17,674 nucleotides of DNA from Pseudoalteromonas ulvae UL12 (GCF_014925405.1 NZ_AQHJ01000015.1:1-17674); one strand, 5' to 3'; shown: positions 1-9,993, counted from the first letter of the stretch. The notes: generated from the sequence alone by a model not told the origin. Made by a program: numbers and translations.

Positions 1-364
1 TTTCATTCAAGGCGCGCTCGGCTCTAGTAACATCAAATTGCCCTACGACTTCGTACGCCGAAACCATGTTGTACGCGTCACTTCCGCCACCAAATTCATT
101 CACAAACCAAATTCGTTGCTGGGCGTAACCCAATGGCAAAACTTCTGGTCTTTCGTTTGGTGTAATTGTGGCTATTTGAGGTTTTGCGCTAGTACCACCT
201 TGTTCCAAAAATGCTATTAATTCCTCTTTGTGACTTAATACTTTGCTTTTCAGCTCGGCAGGAAATACGTCACCTTTTAGCTTGAAGCCAAGCTTTCCTT
301 CTTTTGAAAAAAGCAGGACGCCTTGTTGGTATGCTTCTTCAACAAGATCTATCATTAAACTCAT
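1..364 (-). CDS. NRPS subunit 2, 5' end only: TubC-type docking domain then start of a condensation domain
   Basis: Reading leftwards from ATG at 364-362 gives 121 codons without a stop before the window edge. Residues 1 to about 55 (MSLMIDLVEEAYQQGVLLFS, then a KLGFKLKG beta-hairpin segment and KEELIAFL) look like the N-terminal TubC docking domain, the fold that receives the C-terminal tail of the preceding synthetase. A proline-rich linker follows, then LPLGYAQQRIWFV at about residues 76-88, which is the C1 core motif of an NRPS condensation domain, and the typical DAYNM. The start codon overlaps the stop of the upstream NRPS as ATGA, and AAGGAG lies 10 bases upstream, so translation is probably coupled. 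It should condense the peptide handed over from module 3 with its own first amino acid. Everything after the beginning of the C domain is outside the window. A second ATG is codon 4, but codon 1 fits the overlap and the ribosome site better. Confidence 0.88.
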   Translation of the reverse strand, partial: MSLMIDLVEEAYQQGVLLFSKEGKLGFKLKGDVFPAELKSKVLSHKEELIAFLEQGGTSAKPQIATITPNERPEVLPLGYAQQRIWFVNEFGGGSDAYNMVSAYEVVGQFDVTRAERALNE

Positions 365-3300
365 AACCACTCTTCTCCTTCTGTGCTTTCCAACTCTTGC
401 TGAATCTTCACTTGTAAGCTCAATTTGCTCACCTGTGCAGCAAGTTCGTCTAAAGCAGGAGTATCAAAAACCTGCGTCACTTCTAGTTCGATATCAAATT
501 GCTTAGATACTAGGGAGGCTAGCTTAATGACTAGCAATGAGTGACCACCAAGGGCGAAAAAATTATCGAAACGGGAAACCTGCGGGACACCTAATAACTC
601 CTGCCAGATCTGCGCTAATTGACTTTCTGTGCTTCCGTGTGGTGCGACAAACTCCCCTGTAGTGGCTACCGAATGATCAGGCTTAGGTAGTGCGATTCTG
701 TCAATCTTGTCAGCAGCATTAAGTGGCATAGCCTCCAATTGCATATAAACGGCAGGAACCATATGCTCAGGTAGCTCTTGCAACATATTCTGTCTTAGCT
801 CTTGCAGATCAACTTTCTCTCCAGTGGTAGCGACAAAGTACGCTACTAGAAATGCATCTTTGTCTGTCGGTTGTTCCAATAATACAGCCACATCTTTCAA
901 GCCCGCTTGACGAGCTAGTACTGCTTCTACTTCTCCCAGCTCGATTCTAAAACCACGGATTTTTACCTGATTGTCGAACCGCCCAGAGAAATACAATCTT
1001 CCCTCTTTGTCGTAGTAACCTAGATCACCCGTACGATACAAAATAGTGTCGTCTAAATGGGCATGACCTTGCCCTGTGTAAGGGTTTGCAACAAAGCTTT
1101 TTTCCGTTTTCTCAACATCATTCCAATAGCCTAAGCCAACACCAACACCTGTCACGCAAATTTCACCTGGTACACCAACAGGTACCAATTGTTGATTGTC
1201 ATCCATAACATAAATAGCCAAGTTGGGAAGGGCTTTACCTATGGGGTATTCATCCATATCTGACGGAAATTGCTCTGATTGAATAAAATAAGTCACGTCA
1301 TCAGACGCTTCACTTGGTCCGTATCCGTTCATTATTTTTAGATGCGGATACAACTTAAGCACGTGATTAAGCAAGTTAACTGACGTAGCTTCACCTGTTG
1401 TCATTACACAAGACAAATCATTTAACTGTCGATTCTCTCTAATTAATGTTTCAGCATATTCCACTATCGCTTGCAGCATTACCGGTGCAACTTCTATCAG
1501 GTCGACCTTGCGTTCTTGTAATGTTGTAAACAATGTTTCCAGATCAAGCAGGGAGTCTAGAATGACCGTATGACCACCACATAAAATAGGCGCTAAGAAT
1601 TGCCATACTGAAATATCTGAAGAAGCGGCTGCGCTTTGTAAAATAGAACGTGGTTGTAATTTGCTATTATCAATCCAGCCAAGTACATCGAACTCTGCAT
1701 CAATGTGGTTAATACACCCAGCATGATGAAGTAACGCGCCTTTTGGCTTACCTGTGGAGCCAGATGTATACAGCATGTATGCGGGTTGCTCCGGAGAGAC
1801 CTCAATTAGGTCTAACGCTTCGGTGTCAGGAACTAGTTCAAAAGAATCCGGCATCAACACGAGCGATTTAACACTAAGTTTATTTGCTAGGTCAGCTTCT
1901 GTTAACACCAGCTTCAAAGCTGAATTCTCGATCATGTACTGGACACGCTTCTCTGGATTACGAGGGTCCAACGGCACATATATTGCGCCAATTTGCATGA
2001 TGGCTAACATTGCCGTTAAAAACTCAGGACTGCGACTCATGTATACGCCAATCAGTTCTTCTTGATTCACGCCATTTTCTAGTAGTAAATGAGCTACACA
2101 ATTAACCCTATGCTCAAGTTCTGAATATGTTAGTACACGGCCATTGTGATAAACGGCTACATTATTAGGAGTATCTGCTGCTTGCGTCTTAAACCTAGAC
2201 GGCACAGTACGCGCTAACTTGTAGTCATGAGCCTCAGGGTTAAAGTCCAACAAGATCTGTCGTTTTTCATCTTCTTGAATAAGTGCATGTTCTGCTATTG
2301 TTTTATTCGGTGTATCAAGCAATTGCTCAAGTAAATGAACAAAATGTGACATCATTCTTTCAATAGTTTCAGCCTTGAATAATGCCGCGCTGTATTCCAT
2401 GTCGAAATGAATACCATCCGGAGTTTCAATAGCGTTTAATGTCAGATCGAATTGCGTTGCAACATCTTGCTGGCTTCGTCCGGTAAATTGAACACCGTCT
2501 ACGTGCAACTCAGATATTTCATTGGTTTCCATCGCAAACATAACTTGAAATAGTGGCGAATAACTGGTGCTACGTTCCGGGTTAAGACGCTCGACTAACA
2601 TTTCAAATGGTACATCTTGATGCGCTTGCGCTGATACATTCACATCTTTTGCTTGTTGCAATAGCGTCGAAAACGTATTTTCGCCATCACAATCAAGCCT
2701 TAGCACTAATGTGTTTACAAAAAAGCCAACCATATTCTCTAATTGGGTATTGGTTCTGTTCGCAACAGGCGTCCCCAACACAATATCTTGCTGGTTGCTG
2801 TATTTAGCCAACAGCACACTAAATGCTGCGTGAAGTACCATAAATGGCGTTACGCCACATTCTTTGGCAAGGCTGTATACATTTTTAGTTTGCAAGCCGC
2901 TAATGTTAAAACGATGAACCGCACCTAAATGGCTTTGTCTGGCTGAGCGCGAGAAATCAGTTCTCAAACCATGAATAGCGGGAATACCCTGTAGCTGACT
3001 TTTCCAATACCCTAGTTGCTCATCTAAGAATGACGGTGTAAACCTTTGACGCTGCCAAAGAGCAAAGTCTGCATACTGCACATCCAATTTTGGCATGCTA
3101 AGTTCTTTGCCGTTACTATAGGCTTCATAGTAAGAGACAAAGTCTCGAATGATGATGTCTTCCGACCAGCCGTCAGATGCAATGTGATGCGTATTAAACA
3201 GCAACACACCTTTCGATTCACCGCACTTGATGAAGCTAGCTCTGATCATGAGATCTTGAGATAGATCGAAAGACAACATCATGTCTTCATTGATCAGACT

Positions 3301-6300
3301 TTCAATTTTCACTTGCTGTTCAGGCGTAGAAGCGTTTGACAAATCCTGAAAATTCACTTTAAGCGTTGGTTTTTGGCGAATGAGCTGTCTAGGTACTTGT
3401 TGTTCGACCACATAATTTGTTCGTAGAATTTCATGACGCTCAACTAATGCATTCAATGCTTTCTCAGCAGCTTCAATGTCAAAGTTTCCATCAACATCAA
3501 GCGCAATTGGCATATTGTACTCAGCACTTCCCTTACCAATTTGGTCCAAGATCCACAAACGTTCCTGCGAGAATGACAGTGGGATATCACATGATGATTC
3601 TCGTTGATGAATTGGCATATCAGCAATGTCGTTACACACTGATTGAGTCTCAATGTAGTTAGCCAATTCACCTAGTACTGGATACTCAAATACCGTTTTA
3701 ACATTCAATGACTTTTCTAGTTGCGTTTTAACTATCGACACCAATCTCATTGCGGTAAGCGAGTGACCACCTAAGTGGAAAAAGTTGTCTGCATTACCCA
3801 CACGTTCGACTTTTAGTAAATTTTGCCATATGTCTGCCAATGCTTTTTGTAGCTCACTCTCTGGCGCGACGAAATTATTTGCAACAGCGTTGAAATCAGG
3901 CACTGGTAGCGCATGGCGGTCAATTTTATCTGCGGCATTTAATGGCATGCTATCAAGCACCTGAATGTATCCAGGTATCATGTAGTCGGGCAATTGATCT
4001 GCTAACTTATTGCGCACACCCTCTTCAAACTGTTCATTATTAAAGCTTTCATGTGCAACTAAATAGGCTATTAGGCAATTTTGACCATCAGTGTTTTTGT
4101 GGACTAACACGGCGGCTTCAGATACCTCAGGTATCCCAACTAATGCTGACTCAATCTCGCCGAGCTCAATACGAAACCCTCTCACTTTCACTTGGTTGTC
4201 AATTCGACCAAGTAGTTCCAATGTGCCGTCTGGTTGCCATCGACCTAAATCGCCCGTTCGATATAGCATGTCGCCATGTCCACCTATAGCTTGATGCGGA
4301 TTAACTTTGAAACTTTCAGCAGTTTTTTCTGGATTGTTCCAGTAACCCTTTCCAACTCCCACGCCACTAACACACAACTCACCGACAACACCTACAGGCA
4401 GCAATTGCTGACGACTATCTAACACATACATAGTTAAATTAGGTAGCGGCTTACCAATAGGGATAGAGCGTGTTTGCGAATCTAGTGTCTGGTTCATTAT
4501 ATGGAAAGTAATGTCGTCCGATGCCTCGCTAGGCCCATAGCCATTCATCACTGGTATACCAGGATAGGTCTCTATCCACTGATTAAGTAATGGCACAGGA
4601 CAAGGTTCTGCGATGATCATTAGCCACTTAAGTGCTGGTAAAGCTCTACTTTTCTCAGGTAATGAAAGTAGCTTATCCAACAATAATTGAAGCACCGACG
4701 GCGCTGTTTGAATTAAATGCACGTCTTGCGACTGCAACAATTCGATATACAAGTCCAAGTCCATCGCGTCTGGTAGTACAACCGTTGTTCCACCGCTCAG
4801 CACTGGTGCCAAGAATTGCCAGACCGATACATCTGATGACGAAGCGGCTGTTTGTAAGAAGTTATGAGGCTTAAGTGCTTTGTTACTGTGTGAAAAGCCC
4901 AGTAAATCGAACTCTGCGTCGATATGATTCAGTGCACCAGCGTGGTGCACCAAGGCGCCTTTAGGTTTGCCTGTAGAACCAGACGTATAAATCATATATG
5001 CCAGATCATCTGGTGCAACTACATTTTCGAGATTTTGCTCACTAAAGTGACTTAACGAAGACCAATCACTGTCTAAGTTAAAGCGCTGTTGATTAGCGCT
5101 TACTTCCAGTTGCGCTGAAAGATCTTTCTGACTCAAAATAACTTTTGCGTCACAGTGCTCCGCCATATAACGTAAACGGTCTTTAGGGTTCGTTGGGTCA
5201 AGTGGGACATATGCTCCACCCGCTTTAAGAATTCCCAATATTGCTATCAAGAACAGCTCTGAACGTTCGGCGTGAATAGCAACAATTTGATTTGCTTCAA
5301 CACCACATTTAATCAGATACCTTGCAAGCTGATTTGCTTTTGAATTTAGTTGCGCATAAGAAAGTTGCTTATTTTGGCAAACCACTGCGACTGCTTGAGG
5401 ATTCGCACTAGCAACTTGCTCAAATCGCTTATGAACCGTATTAGCCCCGGGGTAATCAACTACAGGGCTGTTAAAGTCATTTAACAGGGTTTGAAACTGC
5501 CCTTTGGGAGCAATAGAAAAGTCTAGTATTGAGGTGTCTGGTCGAGTTATCAGTCGCGATGAGACTTCATCCACTGCCACTTCGATGTAAGCAATAATGT
5601 CCTTCGCGCATAGCTGATTATCGACATTAATTTCAATCTTAGTTCCAGCTTCAGACACATCGACACAAAACTCTAAGGGATAATTACTATATTCCTGCGC
5701 TTCTATAACGGATAAGTCTCCCCAATCTCCGTTATATAATTGAGTATCATCATATCGATAGTTAATAATGCTTGAGAACAACGGCACGCCAGCAGGTAAA
5801 CTACATGCCTGTTGTACCTCAGCAAGCGGCGTCTGCTCATGCTCAATTAGACGATGTAATTGTGCCTGTATTGACATTAAAGCCTCTGGCAAGTTTGAGT
5901 TTGCCAAATTTGCTCGCAATGGAAGCACATTGATAAAAGGCCCTATTGCATTAACCCCAAGATCCGCCGCACTCAACCTTCCAGATAATACTGAGCCGAT
6001 TACGACATCCTCTGCAAAGCTTGCCTTAGCCACAACTACTGACCATATGAGGTGGAATACAGCAGCTTCACTTACACCATATGATTCACTTATTTGTTTA
6101 AGCTGCGATATTTGCAGTTTAGTCAGGTGCTGTGATGCACTGTCTACCTTTGAGATATCTTGATTAATATCCTTTAAACCGAAAGGCGAAGTAGACTCTG
6201 TTATTCCTTGTAATGTAGCGTCAAAGATCTTCATTGCCTGCTGCTTCTTCTCTTTGTTATTAAGCAGACTATTAACTAAGTTTCTATATTGCGAAGGTGC

Positions 6301-9300
6301 TGGTAACTCAGTTGTTGGCGATTTCATCAATGCTAGGATTTCTTTTAACTGGATACCAATTGAGACCCTGTCTGTTGTCATGTGATGTTGTTGCATTAAC
6401 ACATAAACAACACCATCTTGCGGATTAACAATATGCGCAAGTTTGATAAGCGGAGCTTGATCTAATGGAAATACCTGTTTTGCTATGCTACGCAGTAAAT
6501 CTAGGTTTTGCTCAAGCGGTTGCTCTTGCTTAAAACTTAACTCGATTGACTTAATATGAACTTCTTTTAGCACAACTTGCAGTGGCACTTCTGCCACGCC
6601 TTCAATCACCGCGCTCCGTAATATTTCATGACGTGAGATAACGTTATTTAGCGCCGTATTGAACGACTCAAATGCACTACTATTTTTGAATCTCAAAATA
6701 ATTGGCAGTGCATAGGGATCATGTGTGGGATTTAACTGGTGGTGATAGAACATACCTTCTTGAACAGGCGTTAAGGCGTGTATATGTTCAATGTTGTTCT
6801 CACCACCTTTGACCCGTTCTGCAATTGCCATGCGCTGTGAGTCGCACAACTGAACAGCTTCTGTTGCCTCTTGCTTTTCTGAGAGGGAATCAATATTTAA
6901 CATTAAGGCTAGCTTTGCTAAATTCTCAGCTTTAAAAACAGCCATGGTCGGCAACTCAATACCGTGCTCTTTTAACATGGAGAACATAGGTAAAATTAAG
7001 AGTGAATGCCCGCCTAGTGCAAAAAAGTTGTCATTTCGGTCAATCTGCTCTTTGCCTAGTATTTGCTGCCAAATATTTGCTAGTAATGTTTCAACTTCTC
7101 CTTGAGGAGCTTCAAAACTAGTTTCAGCTGATACTTCAAATACTGGAGCGGGTAGCGCATTAATATTGACTTTACCGTTGACGGTTAGCGGTACCTGATT
7201 AATCTGAGTGACTACTGCTGGCACCATGTAATCGGGTAATGACTTGCCTAAGGCAGCTTTTAAATTTGGTACATCGATGAGTGAACTTGCGACAACATAC
7301 GCCACAAGCAGAACTTGATCATTCACTTTATGTGTTGTCACAATGGCTTCTTGAATTTCGGGCAGTTGCGCTAAACGCGACTGAACTTCGCCCAATTCAA
7401 TTCGAAAACCTCGAATTTTTACCTGACTATCGTTTCTGCCTATATATTGCAGATCTCCATTTGGTAGTACTTTAACCAGATCTCCGGTTCGATACAGCAC
7501 ATCACCTTCAGAAGAGTATGGATTTCTAACAAATTTTTCCTCAGTCAGCTCAATCTGACCTAAGTAGCCCCGAGCAACACATGCACCACCAATATATAGC
7601 TCACCGACAGTACCATTGGGCACACACTTTTGTTCAGTATCCAAAACGTAAAGCTGTGTATGAATATTGGCTTTTCCAATAGGTATTGACCCTTCAACGA
7701 CTGGCATAGACGTCATTCGATAACCAGACGCAGTCACCGTTGCTTCTGTAGGACCATAGGTATTAAATAAGACTGGTGCGTTGGGCTGTGAGAACCATTT
7801 CTCAACCTGAGGCAGCTGCACTGCTTCACCACCAATCACCATTAGCCTAAGTGATGACGGATAACCTGTATCTATGCCAGCATTAGTTAATTGATGCCAA
7901 TAGGCGGTCGGAAGACTTGCAACAGCGATATCATTGTTCCGGCAGAACTGCCAGAAATAGACGGGATTGCTTACACACTCTTCATCGCGCATGACTAATG
8001 TTGCGCCGTTAGATAAAGCACCAAAAATTTCTTCTACAGAAATATCGAAGTTAAATGTAGAAAACTGTAATACGCGATCAGAGTGTGTCAGTTCATACTG
8101 TTTAGTTATATTGTCAACAAAGTGACTCAGTTGACTATGTTCAACCATAACGCCTTTTGGCAACCCAGTTGTTCCTGAGGTGTACATTACATAGGCTAGT
8201 TGATTAGCTGCAGGCTCTTGAGGTTCAAACATAGTTGTTGAATCCTGTACTAACTCCGATATTTCGTCTAAGCATATGATCGTGCCACTACATAACGTTT
8301 CTATCTGCTCTTTTAAACGAGACAAAGTCAGAATGACTGCAGGCTTAGCATCATTGAGTATGTGTTCTTTACGTTCGATTGGATATTCAGGATCAACAGG
8401 CAAATAAGCAGCACCAGCCTTTAACACTGACATTATACTCAATGGCATATCTGCGGTTCTCGGCAAATGAAGTGCAACCAGAGATTCACTATCAATACAG
8501 TAAGGCTTCAATACTTGTGCTAGCTGTGAGGATTTGTGATCCAGCTCTTTGTAAGACAATTCCGTTTCGCCATCCACAATTGCAGGGTGCTCAGGAAATT
8601 CATTCACTGCTTGTTTAAAGCGACTTACTACATCAACAGCGCGTGTTTTTTCAGGTGCACACGGGGGTGAAGGTTGCAACTGCGCTTTGTCTATTAATTC
8701 TAGGCTATTAACCGAAGAGTCTGTTTCTTCAACAAAACTCGACACCAAGTTAAGTGTCGCTTCTAGGATATTGACTGCTTCGTCTTTGCTAAAATATGCA
8801 TGATTGTAATCAAGCTGAAATTGCACAGGTTGCTGGTCACCGTATTCACAAATAGTGAATTTAACCGGAATGGCTTCACGCCCGTGACTAAGATATTGAG
8901 TTTCAGCAGTTACACCATGTTCACTAAAATCAAAGTCTATTTGTTGATAGTTAAAGTAAACACTAAATAAATTGTCAACACCTTCTTGTCTTAGGTTCAG
9001 ATCATTATAAATATTGTTTGCAGAGTAATCCCTAAACCTAAAGTTCCTTTTGATTCGAGAGGCTGTGGCTGCAATAAATGATGAGACACTTTGCTCTTGA
9101 TTATTGTCGATCAATACCGGAAGCATCGACATATACGAGCCAACTACACTGCGTTGTTTTTCAGCCGTTCGGTTATGCAATGGCGTACCTACTACTAGCC
9201 CATCAACACCATAAATACGGAAAAAATAAGTAGACAAAGCTGATATGAAAGCAGGAAGAACACCGAGCTTTTTGTTGCTCATAGCCTCAACAAGTGACTT

Positions 9301-9993
9301 GAAATCAGCTGCTGGCATTTCATGAATAAGCTTTGAACTTTCGTCACTTTGCTCTAGCCGTTTATTGAATGGCGAACCTGGAAAATTAGCGAAATGTTCC
9401 ATCCAATGTTTCTTTGCACGTTCTTTTTTCGCTTCAGTTTGTTTTTGCGTAGTGACATCAATGTAGTCAAGAAATGTATGATCAGCATCTACAACTTCAT
9501 TCACCCCATCATTGGCCAATTTGGCGAAAATATCCCTTATCCAATTAGCATATCCCCAGCCGTCTACTATGAGATGATGAGTAATGAAAAATAGCCAAAA
9601 CCTATCTTCAGCGAGCTTGACAATACCCGTTCTAAACAAGATTTCATTTTTGATATCGAAGGGCTTAAGAAACTGCTCCGCTACCCATTTGCGTGCTTGC
9701 TCTTCTGGCTTTGCATCATCGGAAAAGTCCACTCGATTAAACTGATGTTTTTCATTACTTAAGACCAAGTAGGGTTCGCCCTGATTTTCGGCGACACGGA
9801 GTTTAAGCGCGGTGTTTTGCATAACGCTCTGCTCCATAGCCTTTTCCAAAGCGCTTTCGGATACAGATTGTTTAATGTCGACGTAACCTCCAATGTTATA
9901 CAAAGGAGACGACGTATTCTTAAGTTGACCAAAATAGAAGTCCCTCTGTTGAGGTAACAAAGGAAAGTATGTTTCGTTAATACCACTTAGCAT
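361..9993 (-). CDS. Three-module nonribosomal peptide synthetase (C-A-PCP)x3
   Basis: 3210 residues. Domain order and key residues: C1 about 10-430 with HHLIVDG at 139-145; A1 about 450-945 with YTSGTTGLPKG near 605 and A10 Lys941; PCP1 with LGGHSL, phosphopantetheine Ser997; C2 about 1065-1490 with a changed motif HHMTTDR at 1203-1209; A2 about 1516-2025 with YTSGSTGKPKG near 1665 and Lys2023; PCP2 Ser2078; C3 about 2132-2560 with HHIASDG at 2269-2275; A3 about 2595-3100 with YTSGSTGKPKG near 2738 and Lys3096; PCP3 Ser3152. There is no epimerase or thioesterase domain. The acidic tail ending EGEEWL may dock to the TubC-type domain of the next subunit. Pocket residues aligned by eye to GrsA: A1 DIESVGTVTK, A2 DVWQMIGDDK, A3 DIWEMTGDDK. 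A3 is close to the recalled Dab code DIWELTADDK. A1 resembles codes for basic residues. A2 is unassigned. C1 at the very N-terminus could be a lipid-starter C domain or could accept from an upstream subunit; the sequence does not decide. A2 and A3 are close paralogues, A1 is of another clade. The ATG at 9993 has only a weak ribosome site. Confidence 0.97.
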   Translation of the reverse strand: MLSGINETYFPLLPQQRDFYFGQLKNTSSPLYNIGGYVDIKQSVSESALEKAMEQSVMQNTALKLRVAENQGEPYLVLSNEKHQFNRVDFSDDAKPEEQARKWVAEQFLKPFDIKNEILFRTGIVKLAEDRFWLFFITHHLIVDGWGYANWIRDIFAKLANDGVNEVVDADHTFLDYIDVTTQKQTEAKKERAKKHWMEHFANFPGSPFNKRLEQSDESSKLIHEMPAADFKSLVEAMSNKKLGVLPAFISALSTYFFRIYGVDGLVVGTPLHNRTAEKQRSVVGSYMSMLPVLIDNNQEQSVSSFIAATASRIKRNFRFRDYSANNIYNDLNLRQEGVDNLFSVYFNYQQIDFDFSEHGVTAETQYLSHGREAIPVKFTICEYGDQQPVQFQLDYNHAYFSKDEAVNILEATLNLVSSFVEETDSSVNSLELIDKAQLQPSPPCAPEKTRAVDVVSRFKQAVNEFPEHPAIVDGETELSYKELDHKSSQLAQVLKPYCIDSESLVALHLPRTADMPLSIMSVLKAGAAYLPVDPEYPIERKEHILNDAKPAVILTLSRLKEQIETLCSGTIICLDEISELVQDSTTMFEPQEPAANQLAYVMYTSGTTGLPKGVMVEHSQLSHFVDNITKQYELTHSDRVLQFSTFNFDISVEEIFGALSNGATLVMRDEECVSNPVYFWQFCRNNDIAVASLPTAYWHQLTNAGIDTGYPSSLRLMVIGGEAVQLPQVEKWFSQPNAPVLFNTYGPTEATVTASGYRMTSMPVVEGSIPIGKANIHTQLYVLDTEQKCVPNGTVGELYIGGACVARGYLGQIELTEEKFVRNPYSSEGDVLYRTGDLVKVLPNGDLQYIGRNDSQVKIRGFRIELGEVQSRLAQLPEIQEAIVTTHKVNDQVLLVAYVVASSLIDVPNLKAALGKSLPDYMVPAVVTQINQVPLTVNGKVNINALPAPVFEVSAETSFEAPQGEVETLLANIWQQILGKEQIDRNDNFFALGGHSLLILPMFSMLKEHGIELPTMAVFKAENLAKLALMLNIDSLSEKQEATEAVQLCDSQRMAIAERVKGGENNIEHIHALTPVQEGMFYHHQLNPTHDPYALPIILRFKNSSAFESFNTALNNVISRHEILRSAVIEGVAEVPLQVVLKEVHIKSIELSFKQEQPLEQNLDLLRSIAKQVFPLDQAPLIKLAHIVNPQDGVVYVLMQQHHMTTDRVSIGIQLKEILALMKSPTTELPAPSQYRNLVNSLLNNKEKKQQAMKIFDATLQGITESTSPFGLKDINQDISKVDSASQHLTKLQISQLKQISESYGVSEAAVFHLIWSVVVAKASFAEDVVIGSVLSGRLSAADLGVNAIGPFINVLPLRANLANSNLPEALMSIQAQLHRLIEHEQTPLAEVQQACSLPAGVPLFSSIINYRYDDTQLYNGDWGDLSVIEAQEYSNYPLEFCVDVSEAGTKIEINVDNQLCAKDIIAYIEVAVDEVSSRLITRPDTSILDFSIAPKGQFQTLLNDFNSPVVDYPGANTVHKRFEQVASANPQAVAVVCQNKQLSYAQLNSKANQLARYLIKCGVEANQIVAIHAERSELFLIAILGILKAGGAYVPLDPTNPKDRLRYMAEHCDAKVILSQKDLSAQLEVSANQQRFNLDSDWSSLSHFSEQNLENVVAPDDLAYMIYTSGSTGKPKGALVHHAGALNHIDAEFDLLGFSHSNKALKPHNFLQTAASSSDVSVWQFLAPVLSGGTTVVLPDAMDLDLYIELLQSQDVHLIQTAPSVLQLLLDKLLSLPEKSRALPALKWLMIIAEPCPVPLLNQWIETYPGIPVMNGYGPSEASDDITFHIMNQTLDSQTRSIPIGKPLPNLTMYVLDSRQQLLPVGVVGELCVSGVGVGKGYWNNPEKTAESFKVNPHQAIGGHGDMLYRTGDLGRWQPDGTLELLGRIDNQVKVRGFRIELGEIESALVGIPEVSEAAVLVHKNTDGQNCLIAYLVAHESFNNEQFEEGVRNKLADQLPDYMIPGYIQVLDSMPLNAADKIDRHALPVPDFNAVANNFVAPESELQKALADIWQNLLKVERVGNADNFFHLGGHSLTAMRLVSIVKTQLEKSLNVKTVFEYPVLGELANYIETQSVCNDIADMPIHQRESSCDIPLSFSQERLWILDQIGKGSAEYNMPIALDVDGNFDIEAAEKALNALVERHEILRTNYVVEQQVPRQLIRQKPTLKVNFQDLSNASTPEQQVKIESLINEDMMLSFDLSQDLMIRASFIKCGESKGVLLFNTHHIASDGWSEDIIIRDFVSYYEAYSNGKELSMPKLDVQYADFALWQRQRFTPSFLDEQLGYWKSQLQGIPAIHGLRTDFSRSARQSHLGAVHRFNISGLQTKNVYSLAKECGVTPFMVLHAAFSVLLAKYSNQQDIVLGTPVANRTNTQLENMVGFFVNTLVLRLDCDGENTFSTLLQQAKDVNVSAQAHQDVPFEMLVERLNPERSTSYSPLFQVMFAMETNEISELHVDGVQFTGRSQQDVATQFDLTLNAIETPDGIHFDMEYSAALFKAETIERMMSHFVHLLEQLLDTPNKTIAEHALIQEDEKRQILLDFNPEAHDYKLARTVPSRFKTQAADTPNNVAVYHNGRVLTYSELEHRVNCVAHLLLENGVNQEELIGVYMSRSPEFLTAMLAIMQIGAIYVPLDPRNPEKRVQYMIENSALKLVLTEADLANKLSVKSLVLMPDSFELVPDTEALDLIEVSPEQPAYMLYTSGSTGKPKGALLHHAGCINHIDAEFDVLGWIDNSKLQPRSILQSAAASSDISVWQFLAPILCGGHTVILDSLLDLETLFTTLQERKVDLIEVAPVMLQAIVEYAETLIRENRQLNDLSCVMTTGEATSVNLLNHVLKLYPHLKIMNGYGPSEASDDVTYFIQSEQFPSDMDEYPIGKALPNLAIYVMDDNQQLVPVGVPGEICVTGVGVGLGYWNDVEKTEKSFVANPYTGQGHAHLDDTILYRTGDLGYYDKEGRLYFSGRFDNQVKIRGFRIELGEVEAVLARQAGLKDVAVLLEQPTDKDAFLVAYFVATTGEKVDLQELRQNMLQELPEHMVPAVYMQLEAMPLNAADKIDRIALPKPDHSVATTGEFVAPHGSTESQLAQIWQELLGVPQVSRFDNFFALGGHSLLVIKLASLVSKQFDIELEVTQVFDTPALDELAAQVSKLSLQVKIQQELESTEGEEWL
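375..380 (-). promoter_or_regulatory. Ribosome binding site of NRPS subunit 2
   Basis: AAGGAG in the minus sense lies inside the last codons of the upstream NRPS gene, 10 bases before the ATG at 364. It supports that start and translational coupling through the ATGA overlap. Confidence 0.5.

Noticed and set aside
5768..6163. 131-codon plus-strand open frame, and similar frames opposite the NRPS gene
   Set aside because: They lie wholly inside the NRPS gene, have Cys/Ser-rich composition typical of shadow frames, and match no known family.
361..9993. Epimerisation or thioesterase domains in the NRPS
   Set aside because: Each module ends with a PCP followed directly by the next C domain or the C-terminus. 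No GxSxG hydrolase segment or separate E domain was seen.
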